From Emticicia sp. CRIBPO (GTDB taxonomy: Bacteria > Bacteroidota > Bacteroidia > Cytophagales > Spirosomataceae): a DNA stretch of 64,000 bases. The position numbers and the translations under genes were made by a program. The notes beneath the pieces were generated by a model. That model did not search any database, was not told where the DNA came from, and was given only the letters and a program-made list of their open reading frames with translations. Below, one piece after another: positions 16,342 to 24,491 of this stretch (position 1 is its first letter; each line of letters starts with the position of its first letter). The stretch covers positions 372,001 through 436,000 of the forward strand of contig NZ_JAAAKV010000001.1 of assembly GCF_009905725.1 (NCBI RefSeq), in the 5' to 3' direction.

Positions 16342-16821
16342 ATGGACAAAATCAGACCTACTTTTCTGACCGTTTTATGTATTCTTACTTTCATCGGAAG
16401 CGGTTTTGCTATTTATAGTGCCATCACTTCCTACACTACTGCTGACGTTACAGCGGGAATGACCAAAGATGCTCTTAATAATGCCATGGATGAAATTGAA
16501 AACGAAGCTGAAACTGAAAAAGGAGCAGAATTCGCCAATAAGATCATAGGAGCCGTTTCCGGCAGCCTGACCGTGGAAACCATCAGAAACAGTGCTTTGG
16601 CTTCAGGTATTTCTGCCATTCTTACTTTAATCGGGGCCATCCTGATGTGGGGTCTTGATAAAAAAGGATTCTGGCTTTATGTTATCGGAACCGCCGTGGG
16701 TGTTGTGGCTCCCATCATCATTTACGGAGGATTTGTCGGTGCTATTTCAAGCAGCGGTGTAGCCTTTATCGGGGTTATTTTCTGCGTGCTATATGGTGTT
16801 AATCTGAAACATATGAGGTAA
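16342..16821 (+). CDS. Hypothetical membrane protein, 159 residues
   Basis: No named family is recognised. A first hydrophobic span lies at about residues 8-28 (FLTVLCILTFIGSGFAIYSA). An acidic extracytoplasmic or cytoplasmic loop follows (AMDEIENEAETEKGAEF). Three more spans lie at about 88-106, 112-130 and 134-152 (ISAILTLIGAILMWGL, LYVIGTAVGVVAPIIIYGG, VAFIGVIFCVLYGV). The plan is like small four-span proteins common in Bacteroidota. It is on the same strand as the aldehyde dehydrogenase gene, 102 bases downstream, and ends in a strong terminator. Function unknown. Confidence 0.8.
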   Translation: MDKIRPTFLTVLCILTFIGSGFAIYSAITSYTTADVTAGMTKDALNNAMDEIENEAETEKGAEFANKIIGAVSGSLTVETIRNSALASGISAILTLIGAILMWGLDKKGFWLYVIGTAVGVVAPIIIYGGFVGAISSSGVAFIGVIFCVLYGVNLKHMR

Positions 16822-16842
16822 TTATTGCCTTTTATCATATTG

Positions 16843-16875
16843 AAGAAGCCCGGATGATCCGGGCTTCTTTGTTTT
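16843..16875 (+). terminator. Terminator of the hypothetical membrane protein gene
   Basis: AAGAAGCCCGGA pairs with TCCGGGCTTCTT around a three-base loop, followed by a T-rich stretch. Confidence 0.93.
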
Positions 16876-16905
16876 AAAACGTTACTGTTTTTCGAAATAT
16901 ACTCC

Positions 16906-16913
16906 TAAATTTG
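16906..16913 (+). promoter_or_regulatory. -7 box of the RecD-like helicase gene
   Basis: TAAATTTG, just upstream of the ATG at 16935. It overlaps the TTG at 16911, so that codon cannot be the translation start. Confidence 0.6.
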
Positions 16914-16934
16914 GGGGTGAATGATCAATTGAAA

Positions 16935-18386
16935 ATGAAAAAAGAGGAAGAACAAAGCATATCGCAGCTTTTATTAAAAAAGTATAAGTTCACTCCTACT
17001 TTCGGCCAGGCTAAGCTTTTCAGCTTAATGGAGACTTTTCTGCTGGATGAAGAATCTGAAAGACCGGTTTTTGTCCTGAAAGGTTATGCAGGTACGGGTA
17101 AAACCTCATTTTTAAGCACGCTGATCAAAGTACTGCCGAAGTTTGGATGGAAGTCTGTCCTGCTGGCTCCGACGGGCAGGGCGGCCAAGGTAATGACCTC
17201 CTACTCCTCAAAAAATGCCCAGACCATCCACCGCAAAATATACAAACAGGTAGAAGACCCCGGCTCGGGCAATCTGGCTTTTGAACGCCAGCCTAATAAA
17301 AGTGAAGGTACCTTGTTTATCGTTGATGAGGCCTCGATGATTTCCGACACCCGTGAATTCGGCAAAAACAGCCTGCTTCATGACCTGATCGATTACGTTT
17401 TTGAAGGCACTGAAAATAAACTCCTGCTGATCGGTGATGAGGCCCAGCTTCCGCCGGTTTCGATGAGTCTCAGTCCGGCACTGGATATTGAGCACCTGGC
17501 CCATTTTTACAGAACAGACATCACTCATCATGTTCTGACGGAAGTCATGCGACAGGAAGGAGAATCGGGCATTCTCGAAAACGCTACCCAGCTGAGAGAA
17601 CTCCTGGTTCAGAATGCCACCAACATCATGCTGAAAACCAAAGGCACCAAGGGATTCTATCGCATGGGCGGAGAAAAACTCGAAGATGGCATCCGCTATG
17701 CCTATGATAAATATGGCCGAGAAAACTCTATCATCATCACCAGGTCAAACAAAAATGCGGTTCAGTATAATCAGTATATCCGTAATAAAATTGACTACAG
17801 CGAAAGCGAACTGGACAACGGAGACCTGCTGATGGTCGTTAAAAATAATTATACCATACTCGGGGAGGAATCGCAGGCGGGATTTATTGCCAACGGCGAG
17901 TTTGTACAGGTCAAACGCATCGGCAGGGAAGAAGAAATGCACGGACACCGCTTTGTCAACGTGACCCTGCAACTGGTGGATTATCCCGAAGAACCTGAAT
18001 TTGAGACCCTGATATTTGTAGATACGCTCTACTCCAATGCACCGAGTCTGAGCCAGGCAGAAAACAAAGAACTGTATGAGAATGTACTGAAAGACTATTT
18101 TTGGGTAAAATCCAAAAAGGAAAGAAAGAAGATGATCAACAGCGACAAGTACCTTTCAGCCCTCCAGGTTAAATTTGCCTATGCCCTCACCTGCCATAAA
18201 TCACAGGGTGGCCAGTGGGACGCCGTCTTTATTGACCAGGGATATTTACCTGACAACCAGATAGATTCAGAATATATCAGATGGCTGTATACCGCCATTA
18301 CAAGGGGCGTGAAAGAAGTATTCCTGATCAACTTTCACCCTGACTTTTTCAATGGACAAATCAAAACCGCAGCACCAAAACCTTAA
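16935..18386 (+). CDS. RecD-like ATP-dependent DNA helicase (AAA_30/UvrD_C_2)
   Basis: The 483-residue protein is a compact superfamily 1B helicase. The Walker A motif is GYAGTGKTS near residue 50, Walker B is FIVDEASMIS, and the C-terminal UvrD_C_2 motif is ALTCHKSQGGQWDAVFID followed by RWLYTAITRG. It unwinds DNA 5'-3' in repair or recombination. There is no N-terminal RecD2 extension, so it is the short stand-alone type. The start is set at the ATG because the promoter box covers the upstream TTG, giving a very short leader. The CorA gene follows after six bases in the same operon, with no obvious functional link. Confidence 0.9.
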   Translation: MKKEEEQSISQLLLKKYKFTPTFGQAKLFSLMETFLLDEESERPVFVLKGYAGTGKTSFLSTLIKVLPKFGWKSVLLAPTGRAAKVMTSYSSKNAQTIHRKIYKQVEDPGSGNLAFERQPNKSEGTLFIVDEASMISDTREFGKNSLLHDLIDYVFEGTENKLLLIGDEAQLPPVSMSLSPALDIEHLAHFYRTDITHHVLTEVMRQEGESGILENATQLRELLVQNATNIMLKTKGTKGFYRMGGEKLEDGIRYAYDKYGRENSIIITRSNKNAVQYNQYIRNKIDYSESELDNGDLLMVVKNNYTILGEESQAGFIANGEFVQVKRIGREEEMHGHRFVNVTLQLVDYPEEPEFETLIFVDTLYSNAPSLSQAENKELYENVLKDYFWVKSKKERKKMINSDKYLSALQVKFAYALTCHKSQGGQWDAVFIDQGYLPDNQIDSEYIRWLYTAITRGVKEVFLINFHPDFFNGQIKTAAPKP

Positions 18387-18392
18387 ATATCT

Positions 18393-19475
18393 ATGCCAGG
18401 CAAAAAGAAACATTTCAAAAGTCCGAAGCAAAAGGCTTTCACTTCACCGGGAAGTTTGTTTTACGTTGGCAATGAGGTAACCGGTCCCACCAACATCAAA
18501 CTCATCGAATACAACAAGGATTCGATAGAGCAAAAAAATATTAAAACCATTTCCGAACTTCGCCAGAGCCCCAATGATCAGAAAGTTTTCTGGCTGGATG
18601 TGGATGGTGTTCATGAGCCCGCGGTGATTGAGCAGGTCGGTAAAAAATTCGGTTTGCACCCGTTGATGCTTGAAGACATCCTGAATACCACCCAGAAGCC
18701 TAAAATTGAGTTTTTCGAGGATGAAAACCAGATCTTTGTGGTCGTTAAAGCCATCAAACTGGATACGGTAAAATGGGAAGCCGACATAGAACAGGCCAGT
18801 TTCGTTTTAGGGAAAGATTTCCTGATCTCATTCCAGGAAAAAGACAGTCTCAACGTCTTTGATCAGATACAGGAAAGGCTTTACCGCGAAAACAGCCGCA
18901 CGAGAAAAAACAAGGCCGATTATCTTTTGTACGCCCTGCTCGACCTTGTGGTGGATAATTATTACGTCATCCTGGATCAGCTGGGCGAAAAACTCGAAGA
19001 CCTGGAAGATTGTGTGATGAATGACCCGCAAACCAAATACCAGCAGGACCTCTACCGGCTCAAACGGGAAATGTCTGTCATCAGGAAGTGCATTGCTCCG
19101 CTGAGGGATATCATCAGTGCCCTGATCAGAGAGGAGTCCACCATCATGGACCGCACCACCAATGTATTTTTGAGGGACGTTCAGGACCATGTGATCCAGA
19201 CGATAGAAACCCTTGATTCATACCGGGAGATCGCAGAAAACATCATGAGCAGTTATCATGCTTTGCTGAGCAACCGCATGAACTCCGTCATGAAAACCCT
19301 GACGGTTTTTACGGTGATTTTTATGCCGCTGACATTCATTGCCGGAATTTACGGAATGAACTTTGACAATATGCCTGAGTTACGTTGGCCCAACGGCTAT
19401 TTTTATACCCTGGGCTTCATGGTCGTCCTGACGATTTTCCTTTGGTTTTACTTTAAATGGAAGAAGTATATTTGA
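18393..19475 (+). CDS. corA: Magnesium/cobalt transporter CorA
   Basis: The 360-residue protein has a large cytoplasmic N-terminal domain (mixed, then long helices) and two C-terminal membrane spans (about residues 297-317 and 330-350). The signature YGMN follows the first span (AGIYGMNFDNMPEL), and the loop WPNGYFY comes before the second. CorA forms a pentameric channel that admits Mg2+ and is gated by intracellular Mg2+. Length is close to typical. It is translationally near-coupled to the helicase gene. No terminator was seen; the 137 bases after it are unusually purine-rich. Confidence 0.95.
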   Translation: MPGKKKHFKSPKQKAFTSPGSLFYVGNEVTGPTNIKLIEYNKDSIEQKNIKTISELRQSPNDQKVFWLDVDGVHEPAVIEQVGKKFGLHPLMLEDILNTTQKPKIEFFEDENQIFVVVKAIKLDTVKWEADIEQASFVLGKDFLISFQEKDSLNVFDQIQERLYRENSRTRKNKADYLLYALLDLVVDNYYVILDQLGEKLEDLEDCVMNDPQTKYQQDLYRLKREMSVIRKCIAPLRDIISALIREESTIMDRTTNVFLRDVQDHVIQTIETLDSYREIAENIMSSYHALLSNRMNSVMKTLTVFTVIFMPLTFIAGIYGMNFDNMPELRWPNGYFYTLGFMVVLTIFLWFYFKWKKYI

Positions 19476-19612
19476 TGAGGGAAGGAGGAAGGATAATGGA
19501 AAACGGAGAGCTGAAAAATGGAGGAAGGCCTGATCGGAGAAAAAAAGAAGGGAGAAAGAGCAACAACAACTTGCTGACTTTCCCCCTTTTATAACATAGG
19601 CTGACTGACAGA

Positions 19613-19822
19613 CTATTCAGCTATTAATTCGGCTTTGTGGCCAGCTTCTTTCAGCTTTTCTATGACTTTAGCGGGATCAAGGGGCTCTGAGGTCTCAATG
19701 CTGAGTATTTTTTCAGGATTAAGGGTATCCACGTTCCACTCACTGATCTCTTCTATTTTATTCAACACCGGAGTGACAGTTGCCACACATCCCCCGCAAT
19801 TGATGCTTGTTTTAAATTTCAT
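19613..19822 (-). CDS. Heavy-metal-associated (HMA) domain protein
   Basis: This 69-residue protein is a single HMA fold with the metal-binding motif CGGC in SINCGGCVATVTPVL, and the later loop IEKLKEAGHKAEL. Such stand-alone domains are copper or zinc chaperones, or parts of efflux systems. The start is taken at the second Met (MKFKTSINC). The -7 box at 19844-19851 overlaps the ATG at 19846, so the upstream start cannot be on the transcript. No P-type ATPase is adjacent. Confidence 0.88.
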   Translation of the reverse strand: MKFKTSINCGGCVATVTPVLNKIEEISEWNVDTLNPEKILSIETSEPLDPAKVIEKLKEAGHKAELIAE

Positions 19823-19843
19823 TTGATTATCATTTTGTTGATG

Positions 19844-19851
19844 CAAATTTA
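19844..19851 (-). promoter_or_regulatory. -7 box of the HMA gene
   Basis: The minus strand reads TAAATTTG, about 15 bases before the predicted transcription start region and 21 before the ATG at 19822. Confidence 0.6.
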
Positions 19852-19899
19852 GTACCCGGCAGCTGAAAGGCCATTATACAAATTCCCCTTTCTTTTGTA

Positions 19900-20622
19900 T
19901 TAATTATCCCAGGCCTTGGTAACCAGGTTGGTAGTTTTTCCCTGCCTGATCACAAAGGATATTTCTTCAAACTTATTCAGCACAATGTCAACATTGTTTT
20001 TATCAACTTCACCCTCACAATTGCTTTCCTTTGAGTCAACTTTCACAAGGCCGTTTGAATAAATACTTCCATACTTATCCACAGTCAGCCAGACCGGGGG
20101 ATCAGAAGAATGCAACTCCTGCCCTACCAAAAAACAATCCTTTATTTTTCCGTCATACACCAGTGTAGCGAATATCTCGCTGCCACTTGTAAACGGACAA
20201 GCTTCATAACTTCCGTGCTTCACCGTCCAGATTCTGAAAACAGAACCGTCTTCCAGTTTGACTTCTTTCAGTTTTCGGGCCGCTATGTCTTTGGTCATGC
20301 CCAGATCAAGGTGCTCAACGTACTCATTGTATTTTCCCGCTTTTTTGAGCGAATCGATCCTGTAAAACTCACCAAAAATCCATTTGAAATCATTGAGGGT
20401 GTCTTTATCAAAAAAATCGCCGGTCAATTCCCTGACTTCTGAAGCGGTCAGCGGTGCCAGTGAACTGTCGGCCTCAAGGCTGTCGAACAGCAATGAATCC
20501 GTCTCGAAAACCACGGAGGCTTTGTCAGGAACATCCTGCTGTTTCTCGTCTTTCTGCTGACAGGAAAAGACACTTACCAAAACAAAAGCAACAGCGATGA
20601 CAGGACGGAAAAAAGTTTTCAT
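19900..20622 (-). CDS. Lipoprotein of unknown function, probably surface-exposed
   Basis: The 240-residue protein has a lipoprotein signal peptide ending in VFSC. The residues after the Cys are QQKDEK, very close to the Q-K-D/E-rich lipoprotein export signal described for Bacteroidota, so it likely ends up on the cell surface. The mature part has an acidic linker (ETDSLLFDSLEADSS) and a mixed domain from about residue 60 with two Cys (YEACPF, IKDCFL) that could pair. No domain is recognised. It is the last gene of a three-gene minus-strand unit, five bases after the glycosyltransferase gene. Confidence 0.82.
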   Translation of the reverse strand: MKTFFRPVIAVAFVLVSVFSCQQKDEKQQDVPDKASVVFETDSLLFDSLEADSSLAPLTASEVRELTGDFFDKDTLNDFKWIFGEFYRIDSLKKAGKYNEYVEHLDLGMTKDIAARKLKEVKLEDGSVFRIWTVKHGSYEACPFTSGSEIFATLVYDGKIKDCFLVGQELHSSDPPVWLTVDKYGSIYSNGLVKVDSKESNCEGEVDKNNVDIVLNKFEEISFVIRQGKTTNLVTKAWDN

Positions 20623-20627
20623 GATGA

Positions 20628-21659
20628 TTAATAAGTCCGGCCTTTCCAGACCAGTTTAGTAGGTAATATATAATAAACCAGCTGAAAAAACCAGAAAACA
20701 AACATATAAACCGTATAAACAGGCAGATAAGGAATCAGAAATGTCTGCCGGAGTTTTCTTAAAACAAACGTTCCGGTACATAGATTAATGACCAGTACAC
20801 CCAGAAAAATGTACAAAGGCAGCCACAGGTTGAAAAAACCCAGGATCACCACCGCCGGAAGTGCCAGAGCCTGCATCATGATCGGAACGATCAGAAAAGA
20901 CCTGGATTCCATCCCGCCTCTGAACCATCTCTTGCGTTGCTCAAAATATTTTTTCGGGGGTTTGGTATGGGCCAGCACACCGGGTACAAAAGTCTGGACA
21001 AACGGATAGCCGCTGTCGATAACGGCCCTATACAGGGCGTAGTCTTCCACAATAGAAAACCCGATAGTTTCGTAACCACCGTTTTCCCAATAGGCTTCCT
21101 TTCTTACGGCCATGTTATTGCCCATACCGGTCGTCGCTATTTTCATGACGCTGAAAAGCTTCATTTCCGAAATAGCCATGATCCACTCAAGGGCCTGACA
21201 AGCCGTAAAAACAGAAGTGGCTTTGACAATCGTAATACCGACAACCACACCCACAGGTTTGGTATCTGTACCGGTATTGTCCGGCAACTCAAAATGACTC
21301 AACATGGTCTCTACCCAGGTTACGGGCAACTCCACATCTGCGTCCGTATAAAAGTAGAAATCACCCGTAGCGTGATGCGACATGATCGCCAGCACACGGG
21401 CCTTTCCTTTCAGAGAACGGATATTTTCAGGTTGCTGAGCCAACAGGGCCTCGTCAACATTGATCAGGTTAAAATAAGGTTTCCCCGAGATAAATGCCGT
21501 AATGATTTCTTCTGTAGCATCAGTAGAAGCGTCATTGCCCACCAATACCTGCAATTTATCTTTAGGATAATTAAGTTTTTCTATCGACTTCAGAAGATCC
21601 ACGACATTATCTTCCTCATTTCGGGCGGCGACCAGAATGGTTACATCAGGATAATTCAA
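20628..21659 (-). CDS. Family 2 glycosyltransferase, membrane-bound
   Basis: The 343-residue enzyme has a GT-A catalytic domain at its N-terminus (VTILVAARNEEDNVVDLL, VGNDASTDAT), a metal-binding DxD-like motif (YTDADVELP), and the acceptor-site motif EQRKRWFRGG. Three hydrophobic spans follow (about 245-265, 270-290 and 315-335). It moves a sugar from a nucleotide donor to a lipid or polysaccharide acceptor at the inner membrane. Related proteins include polymer synthases and lipid glycosyltransferases; this one is too short for a cellulose synthase. It lies between a secreted hypothetical gene (19 bases upstream) and the lipoprotein gene (five bases downstream). Confidence 0.9.
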   Translation of the reverse strand: MNYPDVTILVAARNEEDNVVDLLKSIEKLNYPKDKLQVLVGNDASTDATEEIITAFISGKPYFNLINVDEALLAQQPENIRSLKGKARVLAIMSHHATGDFYFYTDADVELPVTWVETMLSHFELPDNTGTDTKPVGVVVGITIVKATSVFTACQALEWIMAISEMKLFSVMKIATTGMGNNMAVRKEAYWENGGYETIGFSIVEDYALYRAVIDSGYPFVQTFVPGVLAHTKPPKKYFEQRKRWFRGGMESRSFLIVPIMMQALALPAVVILGFFNLWLPLYIFLGVLVINLCTGTFVLRKLRQTFLIPYLPVYTVYMFVFWFFQLVYYILPTKLVWKGRTY

Positions 21660-21678
21660 GGCAAATTATATTAAATAT

Positions 21679-22365
21679 TTACTTACAATTAGAGTGTTCA
21701 TAAACATGTTTGGCAAAATCTTCCCACTTATAATCTTCCTTCAGTTTTTTCACCAGTGACGGACAGGTTCCGTACATCAGATCAATAGATTCCTTGTAGT
21801 TTTTCTTCTCTATCTTAAACGCAGGTTTATTGCCTACTTTGACATAATACGATTTGTCAATACCACCGGCCAGGGTCAGGCCGCCGATACCTACCGACAT
21901 GGTTTCTCTGGCCCAAGGGTCAAAATACACCCTGATTCTGTTGGCAAAGGCAGGGTTAACAATCTGCATCAGAAGCTCCTGCTCCTTTCCTTTCAGAATC
22001 ACTATTGAGTTTTCAAGAAAACCGTATCCTTTATTGATGGTTTCGGTATTGATTTTGGAGTTCTCCCATTTGTCAACCTTCGTGGTTACGTCAATCGTAT
22101 TGCCCAGTTTGGACCAGCCGCTGGCGGGTAAATACATTTCTTTTATTTCTGAAGGTTCAATTTTGCGGCTCTTTTTATCAATCTTAAGGGTAATTTCTTC
22201 AATCAATCCTTTCTTGCGGTCCAGGTCGTCAATGGAGCCTTCCAGCTGTGTTCCGTCTTTTAATGTGATGTACGAGGGCTTCTTTCCTGAAAAAGTATCA
22301 AAACCGGGCATGAATCCCTGTGCGAAGGTAAATGTAGAAACAAAAAGTAAAAGGATAGTTTTCAT
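21679..22365 (-). CDS. Secreted hypothetical protein, 228 residues
   Basis: A short signal peptide is visible (MKTILLLFVSTFTFAQ). The rest is predicted beta-rich at the start (ITLKDGTQLEGSIDDLDRKKG), a pattern often seen in small all-beta domains that read like a response to a lipid or sugar. The C-terminal third has a conserved-looking YGTCPSLVKKL and ends in a Cys (HSNCK), so two Cys may pair. It is the first gene of a three-gene unit with the glycosyltransferase and lipoprotein. No family is recognised. No convincing -7 box was found (TACTTTCG about 40 bases upstream is the best candidate). Confidence 0.78.
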   Translation of the reverse strand: MKTILLLFVSTFTFAQGFMPGFDTFSGKKPSYITLKDGTQLEGSIDDLDRKKGLIEEITLKIDKKSRKIEPSEIKEMYLPASGWSKLGNTIDVTTKVDKWENSKINTETINKGYGFLENSIVILKGKEQELLMQIVNPAFANRIRVYFDPWARETMSVGIGGLTLAGGIDKSYYVKVGNKPAFKIEKKNYKESIDLMYGTCPSLVKKLKEDYKWEDFAKHVYEHSNCK

Positions 22366-22500
22366 AGATAAGGGTTTTAGGGTTTAATTAAGACATGCGA
22401 AAGTAACACTATTTTTTAAGAATAATGATATTATTTATTTGATTAATCTTGTCTGAATCGACTTTCAGAGGCTTTCAGAGCCATTTGTCAGGAAATTCCG

Positions 22501-22704
22501 TCAAAAATCTTCTTCAACGATCTCCTGTACACGACCGATCTCCCCTGTATCCAGTCTGACTTTGATGCCGCGATGGTGATGGGGAGCACTGGTCAGCAGA
22601 TTTTTTACAATTCCTTCAGTAAGTTCTCCGGTTTTCTGATGGTGTTTCTGTACAATTTTCACCAGGGCACCGGGTTTGATATTGGCTCTTACTTTTCCGT
22701 CCAT
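22501..22704 (-). CDS. YwbE-family protein (DUF2196)
   Basis: This 67-residue protein matches YwbE: ANIKPGALVKIVQKHHQKT, TEGIVKNLLTS, and the His-rich APHHHRGIKVRLDTGEIGRV. The function of the family is not established; the small all-beta plan suggests RNA or ligand binding. It lies six bases after the phosphatase gene at the end of a four-gene minus-strand operon. Confidence 0.88.
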   Translation of the reverse strand: MDGKVRANIKPGALVKIVQKHHQKTGELTEGIVKNLLTSAPHHHRGIKVRLDTGEIGRVQEIVEEDF

Positions 22705-22710
22705 ATTCGT

Positions 22711-23031
22711 TTAAATGAGATAATTTTCAACTTTTGATTCAATTTCTTCTATCAGTTCAGGATCCATGTACTGATATTCATCCGGAATATCAAGCACCAC
22801 CACTTCCTTGCCCGCCATTTCCTCCCTGAATTTCTCCAGGAGCCTCTTTTTATGCTTATGCTCCATCACAAAGATCAGGTCTGCACATAACAGGTGACCT
22901 GCATTGACCTTTATCCGTGCTGAAGGCTCGGTTCCGGCCGATTTTACGTCAAAGCGGCCGGAATTTTTATAAATGGTTTCAGCAGTGGCACTCCTCCATT
23001 TGTTTCTGCTGCAAATAAAAAGAACTTTCAA
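22711..23031 (-). CDS. Low-molecular-weight protein tyrosine phosphatase-like protein
   Basis: The 106-residue protein starts at a TTG (MKVLFICSRNKWRSATAE) just after the stop of the upstream gene; a longer upstream frame exists but overlaps the whole end of that gene. The P-loop CSRNKWRS fits the CX5R phosphatase signature, and the acid loop near DIPDEYQYMDPEL supplies the Asp. Family members remove phosphate from tyrosine or arginine. It belongs to the short predicted-phosphatase group rather than classical arginine phosphatases. The TTG start is inferred from homology of length and position. Confidence 0.82.
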   Translation of the reverse strand: MKVLFICSRNKWRSATAETIYKNSGRFDVKSAGTEPSARIKVNAGHLLCADLIFVMEHKHKKRLLEKFREEMAGKEVVVLDIPDEYQYMDPELIEEIESKVENYLI

Positions 23032-23032
23032 C

Positions 23033-23563
23033 TTACTCTGCTTTTTTGACGATGATTTTCTCAAGATTTTTGACGTACCTTCTTTCTGTCGCCTCATCTA
23101 ACGGCGAAAGTAATGCCAACCTTCCTTTCAGGCTCTCCAGTTTCAGGTTATCGTGTTCCGTCAGGATGTAGATTTCGTCTCCGACCGGATTATTAAAGAT
23201 TTCGTTCCACGAAAACACAGCTTTGTGTCCCGAGGATCCGACAAAAACGAAGTAAAATTCACTTAACTTTTCAAGGCTGTCGGTCTTCAGTGATACATCC
23301 GCAAAAATATCCTTGATCCTCACCCCTCTCGCGTTTCTCAGCGTAGACTGCGGATGTCCGAGGTAATTGATCAGCAGGATGTTGCCGACATTCCTTTCTT
23401 CATAAGACCTGAGCTTGTCCTTATCAATGCTCACTTCCTTATTCACAAGCCCGGTTATAACAAATTTCTCTGTAGGTTTCTGTTGCTGGGCACACAAAGG
23501 ATAGCCCGCGACCAGTAAAAACAAGAAAAGGCAGGCTTTATTAATGGTGTTTCTGTTCATCAT
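23033..23563 (-). CDS. Secreted protein with sulfite-oxidase-like (pterin-binding) fold, lacking the Mo-ligand Cys
   Basis: The 176-residue protein has a signal peptide (CLFLFLLVAGYPLCAQ). The mature part reads like the small bacterial members of the molybdopterin oxidoreductase fold: ITGLVNKEVSIDKDKLRSY, a middle NARGVRIKDIF, then YFVFVGSSGHKAVFSWNEIF and GRLALLSPLDE. No Cys exists in the mature chain, so the usual Mo-coordinating Cys is missing and the protein may have lost the cofactor and kept the fold for binding. It overlaps the META gene by four bases upstream. The family call is moderate; the absence of Cys is certain. Confidence 0.65.
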   Translation of the reverse strand: MMNRNTINKACLFLFLLVAGYPLCAQQQKPTEKFVITGLVNKEVSIDKDKLRSYEERNVGNILLINYLGHPQSTLRNARGVRIKDIFADVSLKTDSLEKLSEFYFVFVGSSGHKAVFSWNEIFNNPVGDEIYILTEHDNLKLESLKGRLALLSPLDEATERRYVKNLEKIIVKKAE

Positions 23564-23991
23564 TTCTTAATAAACCTCATCACTGCAATATCTCCCATGA
23601 TAAGCGTGAGGGTTGACTCATCCGCATCAAAAGTATTGACTTTTTTCAGGGTTTCTATAAAAAGAGATTCTCCCTGTCCTTCACACATCATCCTCGTCAT
23701 AGCAAAAGGTCCTTTCAGGTCGATTGTGTTATTATGGGCAGTAAACCCGCCGTTGAAATTATTGCAACCCGTATTACCACTGACTTTTTTACCACTGAGA
23801 TCAAAAGTAATCTCCGGTTTCTTGTCCGGGTACAATCCGTCAAAGGCAATCCTCGGGCCTGAAATATAGTTGAGCACCCAGGTCCCGTTGAGATGTGAAA
23901 CGGCTTTCATATCGGTGGTTGTCTTTAAGTTTTTACATGCCGGAATGAAACCCAAAAAGACGGCAGCAAATACAAGCATTGCTTTTTTCAT
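23560..23991 (-). CDS. META-domain (HslJ-like) lipoprotein
   Basis: The 143-residue protein has a lipoprotein signal peptide (FLGFIPAC) and a META domain: LNGTWVLNYISGP, ITFDLSGKKVSGNTGCNNFNGGF, and TRMMCEGQGESLFIETL. Such domains occur in heat-shock and secreted proteins, and some bind enzymes as inhibitors. It is the first gene of the four-gene minus-strand operon; two palindromes lie just before it. Confidence 0.88.
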   Translation of the reverse strand: MKKAMLVFAAVFLGFIPACKNLKTTTDMKAVSHLNGTWVLNYISGPRIAFDGLYPDKKPEITFDLSGKKVSGNTGCNNFNGGFTAHNNTIDLKGPFAMTRMMCEGQGESLFIETLKKVNTFDADESTLTLIMGDIAVMRFIKK

Positions 23992-24010
23992 AACCAGAAG
24001 TTTTTATGTG

Positions 24011-24056
24011 AACGTAACGTTTTCAGGATATTGTATACTATCCTCAATTAATTGAG
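24011..24056 (-). promoter_or_regulatory. Two palindromes upstream of the META operon
   Basis: AACGT-A-ACGTT (24011-24021) and the perfect 14-base palindrome CTCAATTAATTGAG (24043-24056) lie between the META start and the end of the DUF3817 gene; the second covers that gene's stop codon. They are candidate binding sites for dimeric regulators. Chance is possible for the AT-rich one. Confidence 0.4.
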
Positions 24057-24341
24057 TTCTGTTCTGTACAGTTTTTTATCTGCAATAAATGTACCGAAAG
24101 GAATCAGCGAAGCAATGAAAGCCAGGAATATCTTCTTGAATGACCACTTGTTCTCGAAAGAAACGGAAATCAGCAGAAGGACATATAGAATAAAAAGCAA
24201 GCCATGGACCATCCCTACAAAGTAGTTAGGTTTGGGCATAGACATCCAGTATTTAAGGGGCATCGTAATAAACAACAAAAGAAAAGAACAACCTTCCAGG
24301 AAAGCCACCGCCCTGAAACGGCCCAATGTAGTATTCATCAT
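24048..24341 (-). CDS. DUF3817 membrane protein
   Basis: The 97-residue protein has the features of DUF3817: an early RFRAVAFLEGCSFLLLF span, the central conserved PLKYWMSMP and VGMVHGLLFILYVLLL, and a third span (IFLAFIASLIPFGTFIAD). It is an integral membrane protein of unknown role, often found beside transporters. It is followed by the META operon without a clear terminator. Confidence 0.88.
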   Translation of the reverse strand: MMNTTLGRFRAVAFLEGCSFLLLFITMPLKYWMSMPKPNYFVGMVHGLLFILYVLLLISVSFENKWSFKKIFLAFIASLIPFGTFIADKKLYRTELN

Positions 24342-24442
24342 ATTAAGTACAGAAAATTTTGGTTCTGATTAAGCAACACAGGTTTTGAAATGAAAGTTTG
24401 GTCTCCGGGAATATAATTGATAATAATTTTCATGAGAAATAT

Positions 24443-24475
24443 CTTGATATAACCAGCAAAAAAACTCTAAATTTG
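24443..24475 (+). promoter_or_regulatory. Promoter of the Nudix gene
   Basis: CTTG (24443-24446), 21 bases, then TAAATTTG (24468-24475). This is close to the Bacteroidota consensus, and the ATG lies 17 bases downstream. Confidence 0.6.
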
Positions 24476-24491
24476 AAAACAAAAAGCATAT

